Assembly (NCBI GenBank): GCA_026168455.1 | Contig: CM047428.1 | Span: forward strand, 43,555,712-43,619,711 | DNA from: Theocolax elegans | Taxonomy: Eukaryota > Arthropoda > Insecta > Hymenoptera > Cerocephalidae | Direction: 5' to 3' | Length of the DNA: 64,000 bases | In this document: positions 30,660 through 41,378 of the stretch, in pieces | Layout of the letters: the number at the start of each line of letters is the position of its first letter | Numbering within the stretch: the stretch's first letter is position 1 | Position numbers and translations under genes: made by a program | Notes under the pieces: generated by a model | The model's input: only the letters and a program-made list of their open reading frames with translations | The model's database searches: none | What the model was told of the DNA's origin: nothing

Positions 30660-33593
30660 GAGTCCCCACCCTGACTGCTGGTCGATAAATCAACCACCCC
30701 CGCAGGCAACGTAAAGTACAATGTAAAATTTTTTTCTCATTTTCGAGGAAAACTCTAGAGGGTATTTCTATGTAATTTCTTGCGCTGAACATGAAAAAAT
30801 AGTAAAAAAATCCTAGAGATACCCTTGACCTTGAAAATCTATTTTTCAAGGTCAAATATTTTTTCTAGCATAGATAGAATTTTTTGAAGATTTTCGTACA
30901 TAGTGTCATGGACTGAATAAAAAAAAATTCTGAAAAAAATAGCTGAGGTATCATTGATCTTAAAAATTTACATTCAAGGTCGCATTCACTTCTAAAACAA
31001 GTGCAACAAACATCTGCTACATTTGTCAAGATGTCAAGAAATATTCTGACATTCGCTCTTAGCATAACCCAGGATCAACGGCGTGGACGTGGCGAAAAGG
31101 TGATCTCATTGGGGTGCTTGATTTTCGTCAGTCCCCTTGCCTCTCACGTTTCGTGGTGCTTGATTTCCGTGAGTTCCCTTGCCTCTCACATAGGAATGAT
31201 TGGCTCTACGGTAATGTCTCTTTTGTGTGGTACTGTTCAAAGCATGGTGCTGCGTATAGAGGAGTTTCACAACTAGGGCAAATGTATGTCGTTCTACGTG
31301 GAGTCTTACGCAAAGAGCACAAGTGGCATCTCTGACTTGTACTTTGCCTCGGGAAATGGCGGCCAACTAATCGAATGGGAGAGTCATTGTAAGGAGAGAT
31401 GCTTGCAGAAGGATCAAGTTTCAGTAATGATCTAGCAACCTGTAATCTAAATGAAGGAAATGATATAGCTTTTACGTTTCTCATTTTATACAACGCATGA
31501 GCATTGGATAAACAAAGATCAATAAGATGAAAAAAAAGCTTTCGATACCATTTCATTGTTTTTCGCACTGTTTCTGTTATATATAATTGTCTATCAACAT
31601 TATCAATACCACCCATATTTTGATTATAATCGTGGACACACCTTGGCTTTATAATATCTTTATTTGTTAGGTAACATTTTTTTCCAGTTGCACAGAATTC
31701 AAGTTTGTGCTCAGTTGTAAGCATACGAACGCTACGTATATCTTCTCACCTCACTGCCATCTACACATCGTTGTGAGAGACTTGTACTTCACCTCGAACT
31801 AACTTGCTTTCAAGCTTTGGCATTCTCTTTCTTTTTGCTTTCACTGTACCACACATGCCTGTATCACGATCGTGTAAAAATTCTGCCAAAGTGTGAGATG
31901 TATACCAATTGTCTATGTATACAACATGACCCTTATAAAAATAAGATTGTAAAAAGTGAGCTACAATACCGCCAGTAACACCCAAATCAAACTTTGGATA
32001 ATTAGTGTCTGCGCCAGTATAAACAATAAAACCCAACAAGAATCCCGTCTCGCAGTCTACAATCATGAATAGCTTGATGCCAAAGCGATTCTCTTCAAAG
32101 GAATGTACTGCTTGAATCGAAGCCTACCTTTCCATAATAATAGACTTTCATCTATGCACAGATTTTTTCCTGGAGTAAGAACTGCTAAAATTTGCTTTGC
32201 ACGTGTTCTATTACTGGCTTTATTTTCACTAAAGGATGATTTTCGATTTCTTCATTATTATGAAAATGTAAACATCGTAGGATGTGAATATATCTACCGC
32301 GAGGCATTATTTGGCCAAAAATTGGAGTGTGTAGCAAAAGATCTGTGGAGCAATAACTTTCTAAATCGCCTTTACAGACATTGCCCATTAGAATGGAAAG
32401 GCCTAGAAAAGTTTCCAATTCTGTTTTTGTGACAGGGGACCAAGCTTTCATGTGGGAAGAACGAGTTATGGGATTTTGAGTTGCGTAACGATTGGTTTCC
32501 TCTACAATTTGTTTGAGCAAAGAAGAATCACAAAAGTAATTGAAATAATCAATTGGTGTATTTCCTGAAAAAGAGATATTCGAATTTATTTCGGAGCTAC
32601 CATGAAAATCTTTGATTGATGGATAAAAATACGCGTCCTCATACAATTCAATTTCCTTATAAGAAAAGTCTTCCAAGTTGACTTCCCCGATGTCTTCATT
32701 TTCTACTCCATTGTCTAAAACCTCGTTTTCTAATACTTCATTTTCTGGTTCGGACTCGCCACTACTCCAAGCTTCATGTTCAGCCATTTTATAGAAGATA
32801 GAATATTACACTATTCAAAAAGTGAAAATAGTAAAAATTATATACTGTGCAAATGCTGGAGACTAATAAGCTGTACATGAGAAGTGCCAATCTGCATCGT
32901 ATTATAAATTTATAAATATGAATGAATAAAAAATAAATTAATTTTTTGAGATTAAAATGTTTTTGAAGATTAGACGAGTTTCTGCAATAAGTAATGACAT
33001 TTATTTCGTACCCAGTTGACGAACAACAAAGATGTACCACCTCCCAGACCGAAATAGTAAAAAACAGATTTTGTGTTTACGTCATTGATTCTAGATCACG
33101 CTGAAAATGAATGCCGCAGCATTTTATGTAACCTTCAAAAATAAGGTTGAAACTCGATATTTTGTTTTGGAAACTAAAATTTCATCGTGAAATAGACATT
33201 TTCATGAACAAAGATAATTTTAGGATTTTTTTTACTTTTTTTCCCGTTTTAACCTCATCAATAACGCTAAAAAGCTAGATCGAACTTTTGCTTATGCAAA
33301 TAAAATACAATATGACCTTGACTGTAAATTTTCAAGGTTAAGGATACCGCAGTGATTTTTTAAAGTATTTTTTATAAACAGTATATAAAATTACGAAAGA
33401 AATCAGTCTAAAATTCTCGCTTCTACTAGGGATGAAATTTGACCTTGAAATACGTATTTTCAAGGTGAATAATATTTTGAGGAATTATAAAACTATTTTA
33501 TATACATTCAAAACATCAAAATTGATCTAGAAACATTAAATATGTTGTGTATTTTAGGTGGTCGATATATCGACCACCCCCGCAGTCAAAAGG
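30660..33593 (-). mobile_element. piggyBac element
   Basis: The right end on the minus strand is CCTTTTGACTGCGGGGGTGG after TTAA (33594-33597), followed by TCGATATATCGA. The left end is degraded but recognisable as CCCTGACTGC and CCACCCCCGCAG near 30668-30710. It encodes a piggyBac-family transposase on the minus strand and splits the host transposon's transposase exon. The left TTAA appears mutated. Confidence 0.82.
31206..32787 (-). pseudogene. piggyBac transposase (three frame pieces)
   Basis: Starts at ATG 32787. Piece 1 (32787-32185, 200 codons): acidic N-terminus, then the DDE_Tnp_1_7 region with TPIDYFNYFCD, ELETFLGLSILMG and MPRGRYIHILRCLHF. A stop follows; read through, the frame gives a DESLLLWKGR-type first catalytic Asp (about 32140). 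Piece 2 (to 31761): GFLLGFIVYTGAD and VYIDNWYTS, the second Asp. Piece 3 (31724-31206): MGGIDNVDRQL, the third Asp, then a C-terminal Cys-rich domain CHLCSLRKTPRRTTYICPSC. All catalytic motifs remain, but at least two lesions break the frame. It would excise and insert at TTAA. Confidence 0.85.
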
Positions 33594-34342
33594 TTAACAT
33601 ATAATTTTGGACGACATCTAGGCTCTAGCGCTCCTATAGAGAGCGAATTCAATAAAATTAAAAATAATTTACTTACAAAATACAAAACTACAGTGAGAGT
33701 TGATAAATTTGTACAAGAGCATATTACGTATCTGAAGGGAAAAACCCGTTTAATTGATGCAGCCTTGAATGAAAGAAATGATGACTTGTTTGGTGACGAT
33801 GATAACGCGGTGAATAATAATGATAGTATGGATTTTGTAGAAAGAAAAAGTGAAGCGTTGAATGAGGTTAAAAATTGGAGGGGAAAGGGCAATCCTAAGA
33901 AAACGGATATTAAAAATAAAAAAGGATGCATTGCATGTGAGAAGGGAGATTTGTCAACTGGAGCACATGCATGCATCATATGCAATATTCCTGTCCACAT
34001 TTTTGACGAATGTTCACTTCCGGTAGCAGGAAATGAAGAAGGGTATGGCCAAAAACGTTTGTGCATGAAATGTGTAAATAAAAATAACAAAGATGTTAAC
34101 GATGCCAGAAATAAATATCGAATGGCAGGTAAATATACAGGGAGCAGGAAAGATGACGTGAAGGACTCCTTACAATGGGACAAAACTAAAAGTTTTCCAA
34201 TAATTAAAAATGGGAACGATACATCATTGGCAGCAATTAAAATAAAAATCAGAATATTTCTTTAAGAAATACGTGCGCATTTGACAGTCTATTATATTTA
34301 ACTTAAATTGCAGCAACAGACTTTCCATTTTTAATTACGAAA
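33594..34342 (+). pseudogene. Transposase gene exon: end of MULE region, Cys-rich segment and protease Cys box
   Basis: From the TTAA at the piggyBac edge the frame reads FGRHLGSSAPIESEFNKIKN and VRVDKFVQEHITYL, then an acidic linker. A zinc-binding-like segment follows, CIACEKGDL...ACIICNIPVHIFDEC...RLCMKC. Near 34255 a one-base shift is needed, after which LRNTCAFDSLLYL appears (Cys codon 34274-34276). NTCAFDS resembles the catalytic Cys box of ubiquitin-specific peptidases (N-x-C-x-x-x-S). A donor GTAAGT follows at 34343. Together with later exons this indicates a transposase fused to a protease-like domain. Confidence 0.7.
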
Positions 34343-34379
34343 GTAAGTATTTAAGCTATAATATTCTGAGTAAACAATA

Positions 34380-34710
34380 ATACATTTCTCAAAAATTTCC
34401 TTTTTATTTAAATTTTAAAAAACGATAATAATACTTTCAACACAAAAATTGGATCTATAATATTAAATTGAAAATCTAAAAAATGCATACGATACCTTAA
34501 AACATAAGGAAAAGCATGAATTTTGTATTTTTTTAGAAGAAAAATAATTCTTATAACAATTATTGAATAAACAATTTTTGGTAGTTAATTATTAGTTAAA
34601 AAAGCAGAATTTTTCAACCAAAACATCATAATTAAATTATCGTTTAAAAAATCTGGAAAAATTTAAGTATATTTAAAACATGTTTGAGGATCTGGTTTCA
34701 CATTTAATTT
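34380..34710. repeat. Degraded GGGATGTCGGACCC-family element in an intron
   Basis: Internal blocks match 37470-37740 (AATATTAAATTGAAAATCTA, AAACATAAGG, AATAATTG AATAAACAATTTT, GGTAGTTAATTATTAGTTAAAAA) but both terminal repeats are worn away. Confidence 0.5.
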
Positions 34711-34778
34711 CTTTAACCTAGTTCCTTTTGTTGTTTTTTAAATTAAATATTTTAAATCAAATTATTTTTGCGTTTTAG

Positions 34779-35154
34779 ATGCAGTCTTTTAATAGTCAAT
34801 TCTTCAAAATGATTAGAAACATGCACAATAAATGATTGAATTCCCACACCCACATATTACGTGGTCGAGTTCTGACCGAAATATCTGAAGTAGCGCAGTC
34901 TAACTTACACCCCGAGAAATACGTCGTTGAATGTAGTGTGCACATTGGTTGGCTTGCACAAAAATTGTTTAGTGAATGGCCTAGTATAATTGAAAATTCC
35001 AAATGCTCTGAATGCAATTATAACAATGATAAATCATTAACAGCTATACAAATAGATGAAAATTTTATAGAAGATTTTTGCACAAATGTCAACTTAACCG
35101 ATTGTTTTAATTGTGGAAATCAGCAAACTGTGCATCACAGACTCATTGACATAG
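34779..35154 (+). pseudogene. Transposase gene exon: USP-like finger region
   Basis: Preceded by GCGTTTTAG and followed by ATAG|GTACGA. Reads FNSQFFKMIRNMHN, an in-frame TGA, then HILRGRVLTEISEV, and EKYVVECSVHIGWLAQKL. Two CxxC pairs, KCSEC and DCFNCG, are about 38 residues apart, the arrangement of the zinc finger inserted in many ubiquitin-specific proteases. It lies between the Cys-box exon and the His-box exon. The TGA disables it. Confidence 0.68.
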
Positions 35155-35605
35155 GTACGATTCTTTATAGATAAAATTATTATTTATTTATTTATTAAAA
35201 TATAAATATTAAGTTAAATAATATAAAACAAAAATTTATCAAAATAGTAAAGATCATTCCTGATTTAAGTTTAATTAAGAGCCTAATAATAGCGTGGGTA
35301 TACTTAGTCCGTGCACCTGTATCGTAATTTATTCTTATATTGTTCAACATAACAAGGCATACAAGAAAGTTTCTATTATAGTAGAAAGTTTTTAAAGTAT
35401 ATAGTAAAAAATAAAATGTAGTGTTTGTATGAACAAAGTCACAACCTCTTTAAGTATTTTATGTTGACTTAATTAAAATACAATTTAACTTTGATTTCTT
35501 TAATCCACATAGTAGCTATTGTTTAGCTATTAAATACTTTAAATTTAATTTTTTTTTGTCATTTTAATTGTTTTATTTCTCTTAGAGACCCTGCTTTAAT
35601 TTAGT

Positions 35606-35613
35606 CTTCATAT
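35606..35613. repeat. hAT target duplication, left
   Basis: CTTCATAT here, CCTCATAT at 40304-40311: 7 of 8 bases match. hAT elements make 8-bp duplications. Confidence 0.75.
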
Positions 35614-36562
35614 TAGGGCTGGTAACTATCCGAGTATCCGAGTATCCGGATACCCTTGATTCGAATAGATTCGAATCTCAGATTCGTAGATCCGGATAGT
35701 TTCATGAAAGCGTACACCCGGATATCCGGATATTAAAAAATGCGGATCTGCGGATCGAAATCCGGATCCGCGGATCTGAAATTTGGAACTTACGTAATTA
35801 CATATAAAAACCGTTGCTAATTGATATTAGTACGTAGCTTTCTCGAACAATGCTTATTTCTGTTTTTATGTAACAGTGCTTTATGCATCTAGTGTGCTAA
35901 TAGCATATTTCGTAACAAGTGCGTAAAAAGTTACTACCGCATGTGCATTTTTCGAAACAGTATGCGGAAAATCGCATTTGAAAAAATGTAAACAATTTGT
36001 AAAGTGCAATTTCGGCATTGCTCAAATTTGAAAAATCGCGTATTTTTAAAAATAATATTAATATTAATAACTTATTAATAATATTATAAAAACTAAACAA
36101 AAAATTAACAAAATAAGAGGCTGAAGCTTGAAATTGGATGGTTTATTTATTCTAAAATAAGAACAATTGAAAAAACGGTGCACAAAATTTCATACTCAAA
36201 TATCTTCGACGCTAATTGTCGTACACAGCCAGCAAAAAAACTATTCCAAGATAAATTAATAAAATTAATTAAGAATTATTAAGATAAAATTCCAAAACTA
36301 ATTAATGAATTAATTGTTTAATTCAATGAGTAGGTGAGTGAGAAAATAATAAAACAAATGTGGCTGATAGTTTTTTAAAATGTTTAATTCACACTTTGAA
36401 AAAATTTATATATAAAAATTATTTATATTTATAAATGTGAAATAATTTTTTTCTGATTAATTGTTAAATAAATCAAAATAACTTAATATTTAATATTTAA
36501 TACGTTCCCACACATATTAAAATGTACAAAATAACTCAAAATGAAACAGTTAATAATGTTTG

Positions 36563-37352
36563 TTACTTTACATATAAACGGTTTTGATATAAAAATATTA
36601 GTTTGTCTACGTTGTCGGAACTCAGACAGCTTCTTTTAGAAGAAACTATATTGCCAGCGGTTGAAAAAACGCGTTCCGATGCAGTAGACGTTGCTGGTAT
36701 AGATAAATATTTTCTTACAAGCGGAACAAAGTAAGAAAATTTGACTTCGTTATTTTTCCACCATGTGTACGGACATAAATTATGCGAAATATTTGGCTCT
36801 CTTAAATAGTTTTCAAATTGACTTATAGCAGTATTAGTTTCGTCTGTAGGTACTTTAAATAAAATGTCTAAAATGGAGGGCTTATTTTTTGCAATCTCAG
36901 AAGTTGGCTTAGGTGCAGAATTTAGAAGTTTTTGTCGGACGGTCTCTCTTATTAGCGTCGCACAATCTTCTCCATTTAAGTCTTTATACCGGGGGTCTAA
37001 AAATGTACTGATTTGCGATGCAGAAATGGCACCGTTGAATCCCATCTGGAATCGGGTGCTTAAGCTGTCTTTTACTTTAGCCTTAAATGTATTTACAATA
37101 TCTTCTTCTCCCTTTTTGGGCTTTAGGTGATTAAATATAAGATTGCGAATTAAAGGACGGACTATCGCCACAGAAGACGTTTCCGCACACAAAACTTTCG
37201 TTGTAAGTTCCACAGGCATCAGTATTTCTGATATATCTTCTAAGTGTTTCCACTCAATTTCGGAAATGTCTAGTTTTGCAGCGATATGTGACTTGGTAAG
37301 TGTACGATCAGCTAGTACTGCTTGTATGGCAGATCTGTTTTTTATTAACCTA
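36563..37352 (-). pseudogene. hAT transposase C-terminal exon
   Basis: Open from about 37352 to a stop at 36563. Reads IQAVLADRTLTKSHIAAKLDI, then WKHLEDISEILMPVELTTKVL, FLDPRYKDL, and the conserved hAT C-terminal dimerisation block YTWWKNNEVKFSYFVPLVRK followed by LSIPATSTASERVFSTAGNI and KRSCLSSDNVDKLIFLYQN. This domain mediates oligomerisation. The exon is intact, but upstream catalytic sequence is missing. Confidence 0.88.
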
Positions 37353-37442
37353 AATATGAAAATTTCATATATTTTACATAATTATATAAAAAATTAACCA
37401 TTATAAGAAATTTGTACATTGTTACATTGTTTTTACTTTTAA

Positions 37443-37759
37443 GGACATGTCAGACCTAAACTATAGGGGTCTTTTCCAACATAAGACTTATCTCTAAAAT
37501 ATTAAATGAAAAATATGAAAAAATTCATATGGGTAACTTATAACAAAAGTGAAGGCATGGCACTTTGATTTAAAAAAATTCTTTTTTAATAATAATTGAA
37601 TTAACAATTTTGGTCGGTAATTATTAGTCAGAAAAAGGCATAAACTTTCAACGAAAACGTCATAATTAAATTATCATGGCGTTTAGAATTTTTTCAAAAA
37701 TTCATTCTTATTTTTAAACAAAATATAAAAAATGACAATTTATTGAGTTCGACATCCCC
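37443..37759. mobile_element. GGGATGTCGGACCC-family element inside the hAT
   Basis: TTAA at 37439-37442; begins GGACATGTCAGACC and ends TTCGACATCCCC. The right TTAA is mutated to TTGC. About 317 bp. A lone terminus of the same family (TTCGACATCCCG) is at 38877-38888. Confidence 0.7.
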
Positions 37760-37944
37760 TTGCAAACACGATATACATTAATTTATAATTTACTTAATTT
37801 TTCATTTTAAAACACGTATATTTATATATTTAGTCAATTAAATAGTCTTATAAATTAAAATTAATACTACTAAAATAGTGTAAATAAATTATATAAATAT
37901 TATTTATTTGTTATAAAAAAACTGTAAGTTTTTTCAGAATTTCG

Positions 37945-38010
37945 AAGTCCAGCAATCGGATACAGCAACAACAGAGGATGCAGCTTCCAATTCTCTTTTT
38001 ATAGTTTCCT
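37945..38010 (-). pseudogene. hAT exon with first catalytic Asp
   Basis: The minus strand gives ELEAASSVVAVSDCWTSKF. SDCWTS is the usual context of the first DDE aspartate in hAT transposases. Too short for a full exon; the following part is deleted. Confidence 0.7.
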
Positions 38011-38356
38011 AAAGTATTTTTAATGTATTTCTTAAAATAAAACCAATTACAATAAAATCGTTTAAATTATTTAGACATAGATAGTTTAGTATTGAAAAAA
38101 ATTGATATTTAAAAATCAAAAGTTGAATGGAACTAAAAAGCGATTAAGCATGCATAATGTTTGTATAAATCATAATTATACACAATTTTTTTCTCTACGT
38201 AACCTACTAAAGAAGATATTTTTAATTATTTACACCAGGGTTACTTTAAAAATTGCAGTACATTTAAGTACTAAAACTAGAAACTTTAAAAAGTTAAAAA
38301 AAATAAAGATTTACGTAATAAATGATAATTATTATTACTATTATTATTATTATATG

Positions 38357-38662
38357 TTATAAGCTAAATATTGAAACCTTCGTTAAATTGTAAAGAAGAT
38401 CAATTCTTTTCTTGAAAGTCGCTTTGCAAGGCACCTTGTAACCTGGTACTACCGTAGCCATGAAATCTTTAAATCCTGTAGACTCCACGAAAGAAATTGG
38501 TAGCATATTTGTAACAATTAGTTTCGAAAGAGCCTGGTCAATATTCTCCGCTCGACTTTTACTGCATCGAGATACGCTTGAATCAGTTCGTCTTGCCTTG
38601 AAGTAAATAGCAGTAAAATAATCAATAATTGAAAATTTAATTAATAATTTTATTACGCACAA
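38357..38662 (-). pseudogene. hAT transposase N-terminal-middle exon
   Basis: Reads RRTDSSVSRCSKSRAENIDQ, ALSKLIVTNMLPISFVE, then GFKDFMATVVPGYKVPCKAT and KKRIDLLYN. This is the hAT segment between the BED finger and catalytic core (the FV...GF..F......Y..P pattern). It opens in intron-like AT-rich DNA at both ends. Confidence 0.82.
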
Positions 38663-39409
38663 TAACTATCGTCATCATATTATTGTATTTCTATAAATAA
38701 TAGATTTTTTAACTATATTTTGGAAACCATAAAATGGAAATGTTTTCTTTTTAATAGTAATTAAATTTTTTTTAATCTTTATACTTTGTTGAATATTATT
38801 TTATTTTAAATATAAGATTTATTTATTTACGACATCTCCGAAGCACAGTAATATTCACATTTTTGTATGTTAATTCGACATCCCGTTTTCCGAAACAATC
38901 TATAATACATTCAATAAAAAAAGGAAAAAAATCTTAAAAAAGATATTTCAAAATGATGATTTTAATGAAAGAAACAGCCTCAAATATTATTTTATAGTAA
39001 TACTATTAACGAGTATTGAAATTAATTACATATATATATAACACATTTACAAATTTCTAATTTGGAAACTTTATTAGATTCTCATTAATGATAAGCATAA
39101 ACTAATGATAAGTTTACGTATCCTTTGTTTACCTGTCAGAGAAACAGTTTAAAGTTTAACGTTTTGAAAGTGTTTATTATGCTTTCTAACTTAAGGCTTT
39201 ATATACTCTTATTAATAATGTAGAATTTTAATATTTCGAGTGAGTTAAACAATTAACAATTGCTAAATTGATAAATTGATAACAAATAAAAAAAAGATGT
39301 TTTAAAAACAGAAAAAAGATAAGGAAAATTAATAATTGTAATAATTGTAATAAAAAATATTGGTGCGAAGTATACGATTACCTTAAGTATACGACGCGGG
39401 TGAGGCAGA

Positions 39410-39580
39410 GGTGTTGAAGTCTCAAGTGTACTAGTTGACGATAAGTTAAAAGAACTTTCAGATTCTTCTGGAGTTCGTATCAGAGAATTAACATCATTTA
39501 TATCTACAGAATTACTTGAACCCTGCCCTTCTGATTCAGTTTCTTGAGAAATCTCACTGTTACTAAGAAAAAACCGAAAT
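39410..39580 (-). pseudogene. hAT transposase linker exon
   Basis: Minus-strand NSEISQETESEGQGSSNSV...TPEESESSFNLSSTST...PLPHPRRIL: a Ser/Glu-rich linker like those after BED fingers. Exon ends are unsure. Confidence 0.5.
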
Positions 39581-39679
39581 AAAAATTTTTTTTGTTTATA
39601 TTGCACAACGAATTATCAACGAAAGTATCACAGTATACTGTAAAATAATTGTGTATCTTATATAAAGATTTAAGAAAAA

Positions 39680-39871
39680 TTACTTAAGCTCCAATTTCTG
39701 TCGCTTTAATTTATTATCATCACTGTAACCATGAACAATTCTCAGATGCTTATTTAAAGATGACGTTGAACCTTTAATTTGAAAATCCTCTTCACAAATA
39801 TTGCACTTTGCTGTTAAGCCATCATCGAATTTGGTACAATGCTCCCATACCCAACTTCTTTTTCGAGCCAT
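39680..39871 (-). pseudogene. hAT transposase exon 1, BED zinc finger
   Basis: From ATG 39871: MARKRSWVWEHCTKF, then AKCNICEEDFQIKGSTSSLN and KHLRIVHG. WVWEHCTK, CNIC and HLRIVH are the signature of a BED finger (CxxC...HxxxxH), the DNA-binding domain of hAT transposases. A donor-like GTAATT follows the last Lys codon. Confidence 0.85.
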
Positions 39872-40362
39872 GATAGCTTAACACTTACACTGCTTAAATA
39901 TCACTGATACTCTAAGAGTTTCGCGAACCGATACCAAACCCCGATTGAAATCTAAATATACTATTCGCAATATACAAAACTATAGAGAGGTAGATTATTG
40001 CTTGTAAGTATACAAACATCTTAATATTTGAAAATAGGTGTTTACTAAACGTGTTTAATATTTAATGTAAAATATAAAATATGTTATTCTAATTTTACAA
40101 TAAACTATTTATTTGTTGTTACCATAACTAATTATTTGAAAAAAACATGCAATATGAAAATTAAACTTAATTTTAAAAAAAATCCGGGTATCCGGATTTA
40201 TCAAGTATCCGAATCCTAATGCGAATCTGAGATATCAATCTATCCGGATACCCGACTAACCAGATATCCGAAATCAAAAATCCGGATCCTATTACCAGCC
40301 CTACCTCATATAGTGTTCAAAAACTCTTTAATTAACAAAAACTATTGTTTATTTGCGGGTCA

Positions 40363-40693
40363 GCTGGAAATCTTTGAAATTTTCAATAACGAAGAGGAAA
40401 ATGTAGATTTTAAATTAATGGATTTTCCTATAATTCTTACGAATCCGATTAATAATAAAGAAGAACTTTATCTACTTGGTTTAGTTGGCTATCGTGGTAT
40501 TTCCAATGTAGCAAAACATACTAGGCGCAGTGATCCGGACAATAACTCCGAAAGTTTAGGTCACTACACAGCTTTTATTTATCGAAGAGGGAATACTGGC
40601 TGGATGGAAGTCGATGACCAAAAAAATAATTCGTTGTTTAGATCTTTAAATTACAAAATAGTGCCACGGCTTTTAGTCTATATTAAAAAATAA
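40363..40693 (+). pseudogene. Transposase gene last exon: USP-like His box
   Basis: Reads LEIFEIFNNEEENVDFKLMD, then ELYLLGLVGYRGISN and SLGHYTAFIYRRGNTGWMEV, ending DDQKNNSLF...KIVPRLLVYIKK and TAA. LxGLVxYxG, GHYTA, W..VDD and a final LLVYIKK match the C-terminal part of peptidase C19 (ubiquitin-specific proteases), with the catalytic His in GHYTA and the Asp in VDD. It is open throughout. With the Cys box at 34274 it completes a protease-like domain fused to the transposase. Splice phase to the preceding exon does not fit perfectly. Confidence 0.78.
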
Positions 40694-41368
40694 AACTATA
40701 TTTTTAAAAAAATTTTGTGTAGAAAATGTTATTATGCCTATCACCATAATCATTTTGTTAGACCGATTAGTTTCAGAGATACGAGGAATTAAAAATTTCT
40801 ATAAAAAATATAAAATGTTTAATTATTTCGCTAATTATAAATCTTTTAATTGAAAAAATATTAGCATCGTTATTAATATAAAGACTACCTACTGCCAAAA
40901 TTTCAAGCTAAATGAAAGCTTTTGGTGCTTGAAAGCGTTTGCCATAGAACTCAATATTCTTGTTTCTTATTTCGTTAATCAAAAATTATCCGATAGAGTT
41001 CAAAAAATTTTTACAGCATATAGGCTTTATTATTATCTACCACGGTGATACTTTTCAGCCCATTCGACGTATTATTTTCTGAGTTATAACATATGGATAA
41101 AATGTCAGTTTCTCTGTAAAACTGGACATCATATTTGGGGTTAGTAGATTTTTGGTGCAGGGGGGCAGTCAGATTGCTTTATTAATAATTTGTTTTTATG
41201 TTTAGTTAGTGTTTTTATTTTTTATATTTTATATTTTTTATTTTTATTTTTATAGATTCTTCGGGGGTGATTATAAGTAGGGGCAATCTGATTGCCCATA
41301 TAATTGACTGTAAGACCGATAAAAATATTAATTAATTTAAAACTAATAAATACAATTTGAAGAACTTT
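40694..41368. other. Non-coding sequence after the gene
   Basis: AT-rich 3' region of the transposase gene. AGGGGCAATCTGATTGCCCAT near 41279-41300 is a small palindrome. No gene seen. Confidence 0.5.
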
Positions 41369-41378
41369 AATCGAGAAA

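Larger units (their letters stand above)
35614..40303 (-). mobile_element. hAT element with internal deletion
   Basis: Terminal inverted repeats TAGGGCTGGTAA and TTACCAGCCCTA are followed inward by many TCCGGAT and ATCCGAGTATCC subterminal repeats at both ends (35625-35780 and 40185-40290). 8-bp duplication as given. The minus-strand gene keeps the N-terminal BED finger, a small exon with the first catalytic Asp and the C-terminal dimerisation exon, but most of the catalytic core is not found. A miniature element (37443-37759) is inserted. Confidence 0.88.
35155..40362 (+). other. Intron containing the hAT element
   Basis: 35155-35605 is AT-rich and featureless. 35614-40303 is the hAT insertion. 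The acceptor TTTGCGGGTCAG closes it at 40362. Confidence 0.55.

Noticed and set aside
33554..34183. 209-codon minus-strand frame opposite the transposase exon
   Set aside because: Shadow of the plus-strand exon, which has recognisable motifs; the minus translation is low-complexity Ser/Leu/Phe.
35614..40303. An autonomous hAT transposon
   Set aside because: Only BED, linker, first-Asp and C-terminal exons are found; most of the catalytic core is missing.
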